Assembly: GCF_004364575.1 (NCBI RefSeq) | Contig: NZ_SOAG01000005.1 | Coordinates: 1 to 64,000 of the forward strand | DNA from: Myroides indicus | GTDB lineage: Bacteria > Bacteroidota > Bacteroidia > Flavobacteriales > Flavobacteriaceae | Length of the DNA: 64,000 nt | Reading direction: 5' to 3' | Shown here: piece by piece, positions 42,989-52,565 of the stretch | Position numbering within the stretch: the first letter of the stretch is position 1 | Layout of the letters: every line of letters starts with the position of its first letter | Notes under the pieces: model-generated | The model's input: only the letters and a program-made list of their open reading frames with translations | Databases searched by the model: none | Told to the model about the DNA's origin: nothing | Translations under genes and position numbers: made by a program

Positions 42989-45394
42989 ATGAATAGACAA
43001 ATAAAAAAGGTCGCAGTAATCGGTTCCGGAGTTATGGGATCCGCTATTGCTTGTCATTTTGCAAATATAGGCTTAGAGGTACTCCTCCTCGACATTGTAC
43101 CTCGTGAATTAACGCCTGCCGAAGAACAAAAAGGACTAACTCTGGAAAGTAAAACCGTGAGAAACAGAATTGCCAGTTCACATTTAGCAAACGCATTAAA
43201 GTCAAAACCATCTCCTATATACGTCCAAAAATTTGCTGATTTTATAACCGTTGGCAATATAGAAGATGACTTAGGAAAAATTAAAGATTGTGACTGGATC
43301 ATAGAAGTAGTAGTTGAACGATTGGATATCAAAAAATCTGTTTTTGAACAAATCGAAAAACATAGAAAACCCGGATCTCTGGTTACTTCAAATACTTCTG
43401 GTATTCCTATGAAGCTGATGGTAGAGGGGCGATCAGAAGATTTTAAAAAACATTTCTGTGGAACTCACTTTTTTAATCCGCCGAGATATTTGCAGTTATT
43501 TGAGATCATTCCCGGACCATATACAAGTCAAGATGTTATTTCTTTCTTTCAAAAATACAGCAGTTTATATTTAGGAAAAACACCTGTCTTGTGCAAAGAT
43601 ACTCCCGGATTTATCGGCAACCGCATTGGCGTATACTCAATGGCAATGGTTATGCAGCTTGCACAGGAAATCGGATTAACCATTGAAGAAGCAGATACTT
43701 TAACAGGTTCAATTTTAGGACGCCCAAAAACAGGAACATTTAAATTAGGAGATTTGGTTGGCTTAGATACTGCTTTGAGCGTTACAAATGGCTTAAAGCA
43801 AAACTGTCCCGAAGATAAAATGATTCAGGAAATCAAAGACAGCAAGCCTTTAAACTATTTACTTGAAAATAATTTTTTGGGAGACAAAACTCAAAAAGGT
43901 TTTTATTACAAGGAAACTGATAAAAGCGGAAAAACAAATCGCTTTGCTCTTGATTTAGAAAAATTACAATATCGTCCGCTCGAGCGCAGCAAAATTGCAG
44001 CAGTAGAAGCAGCCAAACAAGTTGCTGGAACAAAAGCACAATTAGCAGTATTACTCGCAGATAAAAGTAAAGCGGGTAAATTGATTCGCAAACACTTTGC
44101 CTCTCTTTTTGCATACGTATCTCAGCGTGTACCTGAAATCACAGATAGCTTCTACCCTATTGATGATGCCATGCGCGCAGGATATGCGTGGAAATATGGT
44201 CCATTTGAAACATGGGATCTCGTAGGATTGAAAAAAGGAATTGATTTAATTGAAAGTGAAGGCTATCAGGCAGCGGAATGGGTAAAAGAACTTGCGTCTA
44301 CGGGAGCCAGCAGTTTTTATAAAATTGAAAATGGCAAAAAGCTGTTTTACAATCAAAACACAAAAGCTTTCGAAGCTATTCCGGGACAAGATGCATTTAT
44401 TATTCTCAATAATATAAGAAATACAAATAAAGTTTGGGGCAATAGTGAAGCTTCCCTAATTGATTTAGGCGATGGAATTGTAAATCTTGAATTTCACTCC
44501 AAAATGAATACAATAGGCGGAGGTGTTTTAGCAGGTCTTAACAAGGCAGTAGAAATAGCTGAACAAGATTTTAGAGGTTTAGTAATAGGAAATCAAAGCT
44601 CTAATTTTTCTGTAGGAGCTAACCTCATGATGATTTTTATGATGGCCGCAGAACAAGATTGGGATGAATTAAATATAGCTGTTAAGATGTTTCAGGATAC
44701 AACAATGAAAATGCGTTACTCTGCTATTCCGGTTATTGCTGCACCACACGGAATGACTTTTGGGGGAGGTTGTGAAATTAGCCTGCACTCCGATAAGGTT
44801 GTAGCTGCTGCTGAAACTTATATCGGTTTGGTTGAATTTGGCGTAGGGCTTATTCCGGGAGGTGGTGGCTCTAAAGAAATGACGGTAAGAGCCTCTGACT
44901 TATATCGAAAAAACGATGTAGAGTTAAATACATTACAGGAGCACTTTCTGACCATTGCCATGGCAAAAGTAGCTACTTCTGCCCACGAAGCTTATGACTT
45001 AAATATCTTACAAAAAGGAAAGGATGTTGTAGTAATTAATAAAGATCTTCAATTAGCACAAGCAAAAAAACACGCTATACTACTATCCGAATCCGGATAC
45101 ACACAACCAGTAAAACGAAGAGATATTAAGGTCTTAGGTCGTCAGGCTTTAGGGATGTTTTATGTAGGAACAGACAGTATGATGGCAGGAAAATACATTT
45201 CTGAACACGACCGTAAAATTGCCAATAAACTTGCGTATGTAATGGCAGGAGGAGATTTATCAGAACCAACACTAGTTACTGAACAATATTTATTGGATTT
45301 GGAAAGAGAAGCCTTTTTGTCGCTTTGTGGTGAGCGAAAAACCCTAGAAAGAATTCAATATATGTTAAAAACGGGGAAACCTCTCAGAAATTAA
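42989..45394 (+). CDS. 3-hydroxyacyl-CoA dehydrogenase / enoyl-CoA hydratase fusion
   Basis: An 801-residue bifunctional beta-oxidation enzyme. The NAD-binding domain is N-terminal (KKVAVIGSGVMGSAIACHF, then DWIIEVVVERLDIKKSVFEQ, GTHFFNPPRYLQLFEIIPG, KDTPGFIGNRIG), and the crotonase/hydratase domain is C-terminal (about 480-720, with GGGCEISLHSDKVVAAAE and GVGLIPGGGGSKEM). This is the reverse of the E. coli FadB order, and matches the FadN-type proteins of Bacillus. It carries out two consecutive steps, hydration of enoyl-CoA and oxidation of 3-hydroxyacyl-CoA. The gene lies 62 bases after MarR and 78 bases before the thiolase. Confidence 0.94.
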   Translation: MNRQIKKVAVIGSGVMGSAIACHFANIGLEVLLLDIVPRELTPAEEQKGLTLESKTVRNRIASSHLANALKSKPSPIYVQKFADFITVGNIEDDLGKIKDCDWIIEVVVERLDIKKSVFEQIEKHRKPGSLVTSNTSGIPMKLMVEGRSEDFKKHFCGTHFFNPPRYLQLFEIIPGPYTSQDVISFFQKYSSLYLGKTPVLCKDTPGFIGNRIGVYSMAMVMQLAQEIGLTIEEADTLTGSILGRPKTGTFKLGDLVGLDTALSVTNGLKQNCPEDKMIQEIKDSKPLNYLLENNFLGDKTQKGFYYKETDKSGKTNRFALDLEKLQYRPLERSKIAAVEAAKQVAGTKAQLAVLLADKSKAGKLIRKHFASLFAYVSQRVPEITDSFYPIDDAMRAGYAWKYGPFETWDLVGLKKGIDLIESEGYQAAEWVKELASTGASSFYKIENGKKLFYNQNTKAFEAIPGQDAFIILNNIRNTNKVWGNSEASLIDLGDGIVNLEFHSKMNTIGGGVLAGLNKAVEIAEQDFRGLVIGNQSSNFSVGANLMMIFMMAAEQDWDELNIAVKMFQDTTMKMRYSAIPVIAAPHGMTFGGGCEISLHSDKVVAAAETYIGLVEFGVGLIPGGGGSKEMTVRASDLYRKNDVELNTLQEHFLTIAMAKVATSAHEAYDLNILQKGKDVVVINKDLQLAQAKKHAILLSESGYTQPVKRRDIKVLGRQALGMFYVGTDSMMAGKYISEHDRKIANKLAYVMAGGDLSEPTLVTEQYLLDLEREAFLSLCGERKTLERIQYMLKTGKPLRN

Positions 45395-45472
45395 AATAAT
45401 GAGTCAAGAATCAAGATCGTAAATAAAACTCTGTTTTTTAATCTTGTTTCTTTCATCTAAAAAAATAAAATC

Positions 45473-46654
45473 ATGAAAACTGCATATATAGTAAAAGGAT
45501 ACAGAACTGCCGTAGGCAAAGCTCCAAAAGGAGTTTTTAGATTTAAAAGACCGGATGAACTGGCTGCCGAAACGATCCAATATCTGATGAGTCAATTGCC
45601 GGAATTTGACAAAAAACGCATTGATGACGTCATGGTCGGAAATGCGATGCCTGAAGCCGAACAAGGTTTGAATGTTGGTAGATTAATATCCCTAATGGGA
45701 TTAAAAATCAGCGATGTACCAGGTGTAACGGTTAACCGTTATTGTGCTTCCGGATTAGAAACAATTGGAATGGCCGTAGCTAAAATTCAAACAGGAATGG
45801 CAAATTGCATCATTGCCGGAGGTGCAGAAAGCATGAGTTATATTCCCATGGGGGGCTATAAACCTACACCTGATTACGGCGTTGCCAAAGAAGGACATGA
45901 AGATTATTATTGGGGAATGGGATTAACTGCCGAAGCGGTAGCCAATCAATTTAATGTATCCCGAGAAGACCAAGATGAATTTGCTTATCATTCTCATCAA
46001 AAAGCTTTAAAAGCACAGACAGAAGGAAAGTTTGACCAACAAATTGTTCCTATTACAATAGAAGAAGTTTTTGTTAATGAAAAAGGGAAAAAAGATACTA
46101 AATCTTACACCGTAAACAAAGATGAAGGTCCCAGAGCAGATACTTCCATACAAATACTAAACAAATTGAGACCTGTATTTGCTGCCAACGGCTCAGTCAC
46201 TGCTGGTAATTCGTCTCAAATGAGCGACGGAGCTGCCTTTGTAATGATTATGTCCGAAGAGATGGTTAAAGAACTAAATCTGGAACCAATTGCCCGAATG
46301 GTAAGTTATGCCGCAGCTGGTGTAGAGCCCCGCATTATGGGAATAGGACCAGTAAAAGCTATTCCAAAAGCTTTAAAACAAGCAGGATTACAATTAAAAG
46401 ATATTGATTTAATTGAGTTAAATGAAGCTTTTGCTTCTCAGTCTTTAGCTGTCATCCGAGAGCTTGGTCTTAATCCTGAAATTGTAAATGTCAACGGAGG
46501 AGCAATTGCTTTAGGACATCCTTTGGGTTGCACCGGAGCCAAGCTCTCCGTACAGTTATTTGACGAAATGAAACGCCGCAGCTCAAAATATGGTATCGTA
46601 ACCATGTGTGTAGGAACAGGACAAGGAGCTGCAGGAGTATATGAGTTATTATAA
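45473..46654 (+). CDS. Acetyl-CoA acyltransferase (beta-ketothiolase)
   Basis: A 393-residue thiolase. The nucleophilic Cys is in [20 protein letters not shown] (about residue 91), the active-site His in [17 protein letters not shown], and the second Cys in [14 protein letters not shown], followed by the C-terminal glycine-rich end. It cleaves 3-ketoacyl-CoA with CoA to release acetyl-CoA, the last step of the cycle. It is between the hydroxyacyl-CoA dehydrogenase and the acyl-CoA dehydrogenase genes, which is the standard fadNAE-type order. The biosynthetic acetoacetyl-CoA thiolase is less likely in this context. Confidence 0.94.
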   Translation: MKTAYIVKGYRTAVGKAPKGVFRFKRPDELAAETIQYLMSQLPEFDKKRIDDVMVGNAMPEAEQGLNVGRLISLMGLKISDVPGVTVNRYCASGLETIGMAVAKIQTGMANCIIAGGAESMSYIPMGGYKPTPDYGVAKEGHEDYYWGMGLTAEAVANQFNVSREDQDEFAYHSHQKALKAQTEGKFDQQIVPITIEEVFVNEKGKKDTKSYTVNKDEGPRADTSIQILNKLRPVFAANGSVTAGNSSQMSDGAAFVMIMSEEMVKELNLEPIARMVSYAAAGVEPRIMGIGPVKAIPKALKQAGLQLKDIDLIELNEAFASQSLAVIRELGLNPEIVNVNGGAIALGHPLGCTGAKLSVQLFDEMKRRSSKYGIVTMCVGTGQGAAGVYELL

Positions 46655-46683
46655 AAACTAATTAACCAATAAAAAAAGAAAAT

Positions 46684-48477
46684 ATGAATCAAGATATCAC
46701 AAGAGGAGGTCAATTTCTGGTTAAAGAAACAAAATGTGAAAACATTTTCACACCAGAAGATTTTACGGAGGAACAGATGATGATGCGCGAATCGGTTAAA
46801 GAATTCGTCGATAAAGAATTATGGTCTAACAAAGATCGTTTTGAAAAAAAAGACTATGCTTTTACCAAAGAGTGTATGCAAAAAGCTGGTGAACTTGGTC
46901 TTTTAGGCGTATCTGTACCTGAAGAATACGGCGGATTAGGCATGGGATTTGTTTCCACAATGCTTGTATGTGATTACATTTCCGGTGCAACCGGATCATT
47001 CTCTACTGCATTTGGTGCACATACCGGAATTGGAACTATGCCGATTACGCTATATGGAAATGATGAACAAAAGAATAAATATGTTCCCAAATTAGCTTCA
47101 GGAGGATGGTTTGGCGCCTATTGCCTCACCGAGCCTGATGCCGGATCTGATGCCAATTCTGGAAAAACAAAGGCTGTCTTATCTGAAGATGGAAAATACT
47201 ATTCCATTACCGGACAAAAAATGTGGATTTCCAATGCAGGATTCTGTAATTTATTTATTGTATTTGCCCGTATCGAAGATGATAAAAATATTACCGGGTT
47301 CATTGTAGAAAATGATCCCGATAACGGAATTACACTGGGTGAAGAGGAACATAAACTCGGAATCAGGGCCTCCTCTACCCGTCAGGTTTTCTTTAGCGAA
47401 ACAAAAGTTCCTGTAGAAAATATGCTTTCTGAAAGAGGAAACGGTTTTAAAATTGCAATGAATGCTTTAAACGTAGGACGCATTAAACTAGCAGCTGCCT
47501 GTTTAGATTCGCAACGTCGTTTAATAACTCAATCTGTAAAATATGCCAACGAACGCATTCAGTTTAAAACTCCTATATCAACTTTTGGTGCAATCCGCAC
47601 CAAATTGGCCGAAATGGCAACCAACGTATATGCAGGAGAAGCAGCTTCTTACAGAGCTGCTGCCAGTATAGAAGAACGAATAAAACAGCGCATTGCGGAA
47701 GGAAATCCACAGCAGGAAGCAGAGTTAAAAGGAGTTGAAGAGTTTGCCATAGAATGTTCTATCCTGAAAGTAGCAGTATCAGAAGACGTACAAAACTGCG
47801 CTGATGAAGGTATCCAGATTTTTGGCGGAATGGGCTTTTCAGAAGATACACCTATGGAAAGTGCCTGGAGAGATGCCCGTATTTCTCGCATTTATGAAGG
47901 TACGAACGAAATTAATCGTATGCTATCAGTTGGAATGTTGATTAAAAAAGCAATGAAAGGACATGTAGACTTATTAGGTCCGGCGATGAAAGTAGTGGAT
48001 GAATTGATGAGTATTCCAAGTTTTGATACTCCTGATTATTCAGAATTATTTGCGGAAGAAAAAGAAATGATAGACAAGCTTAAAAAAGCCTTTTTAATGG
48101 TTGCCGGCAGCGCCGTTCAAAAATATGGTCCTGATTTAGAGGAGCACCAGCCTTTATTAATGGCAGCTGCTGATATGATGATAGAAATTTATATGGCAGA
48201 AAGTGTTGTTCTTAGAACTGAAAAACTAGCAAAAAATCAAGGACAGGAAAAAGTAAAAGAGCAAATAGCGATGGCTCAATTGTATTTATATCATGCTGTA
48301 GATATCATCACTCAAAAAGGAAAAGAAGGTATTGCTTCTTTCGCAGAAGATGATGAGCAACGCATTATGCTAATGGGGTTACGCAGATTTACAAAATATA
48401 CTAATTTGCCGAATGTAAATGCACTTAGAGAAATTATTGCCACTAAATTAATTGATGCTAACGAATATGCATTCTAA
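46684..48477 (+). CDS. Acyl-CoA dehydrogenase with C-terminal extension (FadE-like)
   Basis: A 597-residue flavin dehydrogenase. The usual acyl-CoA dehydrogenase fold occupies about 45-430: [60 protein letters not shown] and [15 protein letters not shown], whose Glu is the expected catalytic base. The last about 160 residues form an additional helical domain, as in very-long-chain and ACAD9-type enzymes. It introduces the first double bond of the acyl chain and passes electrons to ETF (etfBA at 22.2-23.9 kb). It lies 29 bases after the thiolase and ends the operon. Confidence 0.94.
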   Translation: MNQDITRGGQFLVKETKCENIFTPEDFTEEQMMMRESVKEFVDKELWSNKDRFEKKDYAFTKECMQKAGELGLLGVSVPEEYGGLGMGFVSTMLVCDYISGATGSFSTAFGAHTGIGTMPITLYGNDEQKNKYVPKLASGGWFGAYCLTEPDAGSDANSGKTKAVLSEDGKYYSITGQKMWISNAGFCNLFIVFARIEDDKNITGFIVENDPDNGITLGEEEHKLGIRASSTRQVFFSETKVPVENMLSERGNGFKIAMNALNVGRIKLAAACLDSQRRLITQSVKYANERIQFKTPISTFGAIRTKLAEMATNVYAGEAASYRAAASIEERIKQRIAEGNPQQEAELKGVEEFAIECSILKVAVSEDVQNCADEGIQIFGGMGFSEDTPMESAWRDARISRIYEGTNEINRMLSVGMLIKKAMKGHVDLLGPAMKVVDELMSIPSFDTPDYSELFAEEKEMIDKLKKAFLMVAGSAVQKYGPDLEEHQPLLMAAADMMIEIYMAESVVLRTEKLAKNQGQEKVKEQIAMAQLYLYHAVDIITQKGKEGIASFAEDDEQRIMLMGLRRFTKYTNLPNVNALREIIATKLIDANEYAF

Positions 48478-48513
48478 ATATTAGGATACAACAATTTGGT
48501 TTAGTTTGTTTGA

Positions 48514-48552
48514 AAAAAACCGTCTCTTTTTTTGGAAAGGGACGGTTTTTAT
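48514..48552 (+). terminator. Terminator of the beta-oxidation operon
   Basis: aaaaccgtctcttt pairs with aaagggacggtttt around a short loop with one T/G mismatch, followed by TTTT. It lies 37 bases after the acyl-CoA dehydrogenase stop. Confidence 0.85.
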
Positions 48553-48578
48553 ACTTGTGACATTTTATTAACAACTGT

Positions 48579-49022
48579 TTAGTCATCTATTCTTTTAAAT
48601 TCCCCTTTAGAATTGAATTCCAACTCAAGTCCATTTGAAAGTTTTACTTCTTGTTTACCAAAACGTCCTTTTTCAATTTTAACAATATGTGCATGAGGAA
48701 ATTTTTCTGATACATACGTTAAAATGCTTTTTTGAATAAACGCGGTGGGAATTGCTTCTTTTTTACCGCTAACTTCCTGCCAAATTCCTTCTGAATCAAA
48801 TTCTATTTCTGCTCCATCTGTAAACTTAACTTTATAATCTGTAGAAAGGATTTCTTTATCCATTTTTACATAATCAATCGTATAAGTAGTAAAATTAGCT
48901 GAAATAAATTGTTGTGCCGATTTTGGCAGTCCTTCTTTGGTTATGATTGACTCTTGAGCATTCATACTAATCGTGAACAAGAATATAAACACCATTAAAA
49001 TTTTTATTGCCTTACTTTTCAT
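48579..49022 (-). CDS. PepSY-like domain periplasmic protein
   Basis: A 147-residue exported protein. A signal peptide ends near ISMNAQ (about residue 22). The mature part has two PepSY-like repeats: YKVKFTDGAEIEFDSEGIWQ and EVKLSNGLELEFNSKGEFKR, each with the pattern D/N-G-x-E-x-E-F-x-x-x-G. Such proteins in Bacteroidota are thought to be small periplasmic binding or inhibitory domains, function unproven. It is divergent from the copper-type ATPase across a 204-base spacer. Confidence 0.8.
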   Translation of the reverse strand: MKSKAIKILMVFIFLFTISMNAQESIITKEGLPKSAQQFISANFTTYTIDYVKMDKEILSTDYKVKFTDGAEIEFDSEGIWQEVSGKKEAIPTAFIQKSILTYVSEKFPHAHIVKIEKGRFGKQEVKLSNGLELEFNSKGEFKRIDD

Positions 49023-49182
49023 ATCAGTATCTTTTAAATTAAACTTTGTATAACAAGATACGAAATTTTGGTAAAACTCAATATTAACTTTTTATATATT
49101 AATCTGTTTTTATATTTCACTAATTTTAAATGTGAAATTATATAACTCTTTTAAAAAATTGTATAACAGATGTTACATTTTT

Positions 49183-49204
49183 TAGTACGAATTTTGTAGT
49201 ACTA
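49183..49204. promoter_or_regulatory. Inverted repeat ahead of the copper-type ATPase
   Basis: TAGTAC (49183-49188) and GTACTA (49199-49204) are perfect inverted half-sites separated by 10 bases, 22 bases before ATG 49227. This is a reasonable place for a metal-responsive repressor; no regulator gene is adjacent. Confidence 0.35.
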
Positions 49205-49226
49205 TAATCCTCAATTGTAATATCAC

Positions 49227-51761
49227 ATGAAAAAACAATATAAAATAAGCGGCATGAGTTGCAATGGCTGCCGAACAAAAGTAGAACAAACTCTAAACGA
49301 AATAGCGAATATCAATGCTACAGTTTCGTTAGAGAAAGAACTGGCAGACATAGAAATGAAAGAACCTGTAGAAACCTCAATACTTCAAAAAGCGCTCTTA
49401 AAAAAAGGGCAATACATTTTGCAGGAAATAATGACGCACCCCGATGGAACAGAGGAGATTTTACCTCCGGTTGAAATCAGTGAAGAAGATCACTATCACC
49501 CCAAAATACCCAAAAATATGCAAAACAAAGCAGGTAAATATTTCTGTCCGATGTTATGTGAAGGGGACAAAATCTATGACAGTAATGTAGGCTGTCCGGT
49601 GTGCGGTATGAATCTTGAACAAATTCCGGCTCCAAAAATAGAAAAAACAGTATACTATTGCCCTATGCTTTGTGAAGGAGATAAAACTTACGATCACCCC
49701 GGATCATGTCCGGTGTGCGGTATGAATTTAGTTGCCAAATCCATCGCAATAGAACCGGAAGATACAACGTATAAAGAAATGGTAAAGAAACTAAAGTTAT
49801 CTATTGCGTTTACCATTCCTGTTTTTATACTTTCTATGGGGGGTATGATTTCCAATAATCCTTTAAATGAAATCCTTTCGCATCAAGCTAATAATTATCT
49901 GCAGTTTTTATTTACTATTCCAGTTGTCTATTTCTGCTGGATATTTTTTCAAAGAGCATGGACATCGTTTAAAACTTGGAATTTAAATATGTTCAGTCTA
50001 ATTGGATTGGGGGCAGCAGCCGGACTCATATTTAGTGTTTTTGCCTTGTTTTTTCCGGGTATTTTTCCAGAAGATTTTAAAGGCGAACACGGCATTCATT
50101 TGTATTTTGAGTCCGTAGCCGTAATTCTCACGCTGGTATTAGTTGGTCAGGTTATGGAAGCCAAAGCCCACAGTAAAACTAATACAGCTATCAAGGAATT
50201 ATTAAAACTATCCCCTACCGAAGCTACTTTGATAACTGAAAATGGTGAAGACAAAATTGCTATTGAAAATATTGTAAAAGGAAATAAATTGCGCGTTAAA
50301 CCCGGCGAAAAAATCCCGGTTGACGGAGTTATTGCGGAAGGAGAAAGTTACATTGACGAATCTATGATTACCGGAGAACCTATTCCTGTACACAAAAAAT
50401 CAAGTGATAAAGTAATATCCGGAACTATTAACGGTAATAGCACCTTTATTATGATTGCAGAAAAAGTAGGAAGCGAAACTCTCCTGTCACAAATCATTGA
50501 AATGGTCAATAATGCTAGCCGTTCCAGAGCACCCATACAAAAATTAGCAGATAAGGTTGCGAAATATTTTGTTCCAACAGTTATAGCTATAGCTATCCTT
50601 ACATTTATTTTATGGAAACTATTAGGTCCTCAGCCAACTTTAGTTTATGCATTTGTAAATGCACTAGCAGTGTTAATTATTGCCTGTCCGTGTGCATTAG
50701 GACTCGCCACGCCAATGTCCGTTATGGTAGGAATTGGTAAAGGTGCTCAAAACGGAGTTTTAATCAAAAACGCTGAAGCACTTGAAACAGCTAATAAAAT
50801 AAACGTTTTAATTACGGATAAAACAGGAACACTAACCGAGGGCAAACCATCTGTAGAAAAAATAATTTCACTTTCCAACGAATATACTCCTGATGATTTA
50901 CTTGCCTTATCTGCTTCATTAAACCAAAATAGCGAACACGCTTTATCAAAAGCCTTTATATCTAAAGCAAAAGAAAAAAACACTTCTCTCTCTCCTGTTA
51001 AAATGTTTGTCAATCAAACCGGAAAAGGAATTCAGGGAATTGTGGATAAAAAGCGCATCTCTTTAGGAAATTCTGCATTAATGCAAACCATAGGAATTAC
51101 AATATCTGACAAATTACTTGAACAAGCATCTAAAGAACAGCTGCTTGGAAAAACCGTTTCTTATCTCGCTGAAAATAAAATAATAATCGGTTATGTCGTA
51201 CTGTTCGACAAAATTAAAGAAAGTAGCAAAGAAACTATTCGATTGCTTCACGAAAAAGGTATTGAAGTAGTTATGATTACCGGAGATAATCCAAATACGG
51301 CAAAAGCAGTTGCGGATGAATTAGGAATAGATGATTTTATAGCGGAAGCATTGCCACAAGATAAGTTAGAAGCTATTAAAAAATTACAGGAACAAGGTAA
51401 AATCGTTGCAATGGCAGGAGACGGCATCAACGATGCGCCTGCATTAGCACAAGCTAATATAGGAATTTCGATGGGAACCGGAACAGATGTAGCAATAGAA
51501 AGCTCAGAAGTTACCTTATTGCAGGGAGATATCAGCGGAATACACAAAGTAATTAAATTGAGTCACAAAGTAATGCAGAATATTAAACAGAATCTGTTTT
51601 TTGCTTTTATTTACAATACTATAGGAATTCCCATAGCAGCAGGCATACTATATCCTGTTTTCGGAATTGTTCTATCGCCAATGATAGCTGCATTGGCAAT
51701 GAGTTTCAGCTCGGTATCCGTTATTTTAAATTCACTCCGATTGAAAAATATCAGGCTATAA
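49227..51761 (+). CDS. Copper-type heavy-metal P1B-ATPase
   Basis: An 844-residue cation pump of the CopA type. An N-terminal HMA domain has the metal site GMSCNGC (residues 8-14). Two tandem heavy-metal-binding repeats follow, FCPMLCEGDKIYDSN with CPVCGMNLEQ and YCPMLCEGDKTYDHP with CPVCGMNLVA. The membrane core has the ion motif ACPCALGLATP with Cys487-Pro-Cys489, the phosphorylation site Asp531 in ITDKTGTLTEGKP, and the hinge GDGINDAPALAQ. The CPC motif indicates copper(I) or silver export to the periplasm. No CopZ, CusB or CopY-like gene lies beside it. Confidence 0.93.
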   Translation: MKKQYKISGMSCNGCRTKVEQTLNEIANINATVSLEKELADIEMKEPVETSILQKALLKKGQYILQEIMTHPDGTEEILPPVEISEEDHYHPKIPKNMQNKAGKYFCPMLCEGDKIYDSNVGCPVCGMNLEQIPAPKIEKTVYYCPMLCEGDKTYDHPGSCPVCGMNLVAKSIAIEPEDTTYKEMVKKLKLSIAFTIPVFILSMGGMISNNPLNEILSHQANNYLQFLFTIPVVYFCWIFFQRAWTSFKTWNLNMFSLIGLGAAAGLIFSVFALFFPGIFPEDFKGEHGIHLYFESVAVILTLVLVGQVMEAKAHSKTNTAIKELLKLSPTEATLITENGEDKIAIENIVKGNKLRVKPGEKIPVDGVIAEGESYIDESMITGEPIPVHKKSSDKVISGTINGNSTFIMIAEKVGSETLLSQIIEMVNNASRSRAPIQKLADKVAKYFVPTVIAIAILTFILWKLLGPQPTLVYAFVNALAVLIIACPCALGLATPMSVMVGIGKGAQNGVLIKNAEALETANKINVLITDKTGTLTEGKPSVEKIISLSNEYTPDDLLALSASLNQNSEHALSKAFISKAKEKNTSLSPVKMFVNQTGKGIQGIVDKKRISLGNSALMQTIGITISDKLLEQASKEQLLGKTVSYLAENKIIIGYVVLFDKIKESSKETIRLLHEKGIEVVMITGDNPNTAKAVADELGIDDFIAEALPQDKLEAIKKLQEQGKIVAMAGDGINDAPALAQANIGISMGTGTDVAIESSEVTLLQGDISGIHKVIKLSHKVMQNIKQNLFFAFIYNTIGIPIAAGILYPVFGIVLSPMIAALAMSFSSVSVILNSLRLKNIRL

Positions 51762-51778
51762 AACCAATGATATTTTTA

Positions 51779-51786
51779 TACCTTTG
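51779..51786 (+). promoter_or_regulatory. Promoter -7 box of the structured leader / DUF805 gene
   Basis: TACCTTTG fits TAnnTTTG exactly. It is 297 bases upstream of the DUF805 ATG, so the transcript would carry a leader of about 290 bases. Confidence 0.5.
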
Positions 51787-51847
51787 TAAAAAATAAAAAC
51801 TCGTAAATATGAATTAAAAAACAACAACTTACATATAAAAAACCAGC

Positions 51848-52041
51848 GTTTCGCTTTAAAGTTTCCTTTAATCTGAAATCTACCACATTATCTGAAGAAT
51901 CACAGGAGAGTAAAAGCGAAAACGCCTATAATATGCGTGGGCGTTCTCTTTTGCTTTGTGGTTCGGGTTCGTGGTAGAGCCTCAGATAACAAGTAATGAG
52001 AATTAGCTCACGCTCATTGTATAATACCCAAAAAGCGAAAC
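51848..52041 (+). ncRNA. Structured RNA leader upstream of the DUF805 gene (candidate cis-regulatory RNA)
   Basis: Hand pairing shows: a closing helix GTTTCGCTTT (51848-51857) with AAAGCGAAAC (52032-52041); a small hairpin ttaaag-tttc-ctttaa near 51856-51871; helix C, TCTACCAC (51879-51886) with GTGGTAGA (51971-51978); helix E, TTATCTGA (51888-51895) with TCAGATAA (51982-51989); a long imperfect hairpin from 51901 to 51960 with core aacgcc/ggcgtt; and a hairpin aatgag...ctcatt (51995-52018). Helices C and E cross, so they form a pseudoknot or exclude each other. From memory, a survey of conserved bacterial RNAs named motifs DUF805 and DUF805b for RNAs ahead of such genes; whether this is one of them is not verified. 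Confidence 0.6.
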
Positions 52042-52083
52042 ATAGAAAAAACCTTATATATACTAATCTTTAAACTTAAAGCT

Positions 52084-52404
52084 ATGTTTAAAAGACCTTT
52101 TTCATTTGAGGGTCGTATCAGAAGAACTGAATACGGACTCAGTTTAGTCATTTACGCTATTTGTGCTATAATTTTAAATATTATGATCGAAGTTGACGAA
52201 GAAACCTTCATTCTTCTATTCGCTTATACTCCACCTATGTTCTGGTTTTTATGGGCACAAAGCACTAAAAGATGTCATGATATTGGCAAAAGTGGTTGGT
52301 GGCAGTTTATTCCTTTTTACATACTTTGGTTGTTATTTGAAGATGGACAACACGCAAAAAATCAGTATGGTGATACTCCTAAAATATCTCGAAACACCAG
52401 GTGA
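52084..52404 (+). CDS. DUF805 family membrane protein
   Basis: A 106-residue inner-membrane protein. It matches the DUF805 pattern: an N-terminal FEGRIRRTEYGLSLVIYAIC, a second helix LFAYTPPMFWFLWAQ, then STKRCHDIGKSGWWQFIPFYILW and the closing QYGDTP. It has three predicted membrane helices. The family is common in bacteria and without an established function; some members appear in phage-related or stress contexts. Its start is 43 bases after the closing helix of a structured leader, which suggests RNA-level control. Confidence 0.88.
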   Translation: MFKRPFSFEGRIRRTEYGLSLVIYAICAIILNIMIEVDEETFILLFAYTPPMFWFLWAQSTKRCHDIGKSGWWQFIPFYILWLLFEDGQHAKNQYGDTPKISRNTR

Positions 52405-52422
52405 AATTGATGGTTCAAAAAC

Positions 52423-52455
52423 AGAAAAGCCTGAAAATTTCAGGCTTTTCTTAAT
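52423..52455 (+). terminator. Terminator after the DUF805 gene
   Basis: agaaaagcctgaaa pairs with tttcaggcttttct (14 bp, small loop), followed by a T-rich stretch. Strong. Confidence 0.88.
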
Positions 52456-52565
52456 ATATCTTTTACTATATACAAATCATAATGATAATACCTTTATCAC
52501 AGTTTTTTGTTATAAAGTAATAATAAACATGTAAATATAATAATCAAATTAACTAATCTGTCTTA

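Larger units (their letters stand above)
51762..52083 (+). other. 322-base region between the copper-type ATPase and the DUF805 gene
   Basis: It has an exact -7 box at 51779 and then a series of inverted repeats described in the next two entries. No open frame of note is seen. The region lacks an internal U-run terminator, so a transcript starting near 51793 would continue into the DUF805 gene. Confidence 0.6.

Noticed and set aside
51762-52083. Retron, tmRNA, RNase P RNA or 6S RNA
   Set aside because: No reverse transcriptase gene is next to it, and none of the conserved sequence blocks of tmRNA or RNase P are present. A 6S-like rod cannot be fully excluded, but the position ahead of DUF805 favours a leader.
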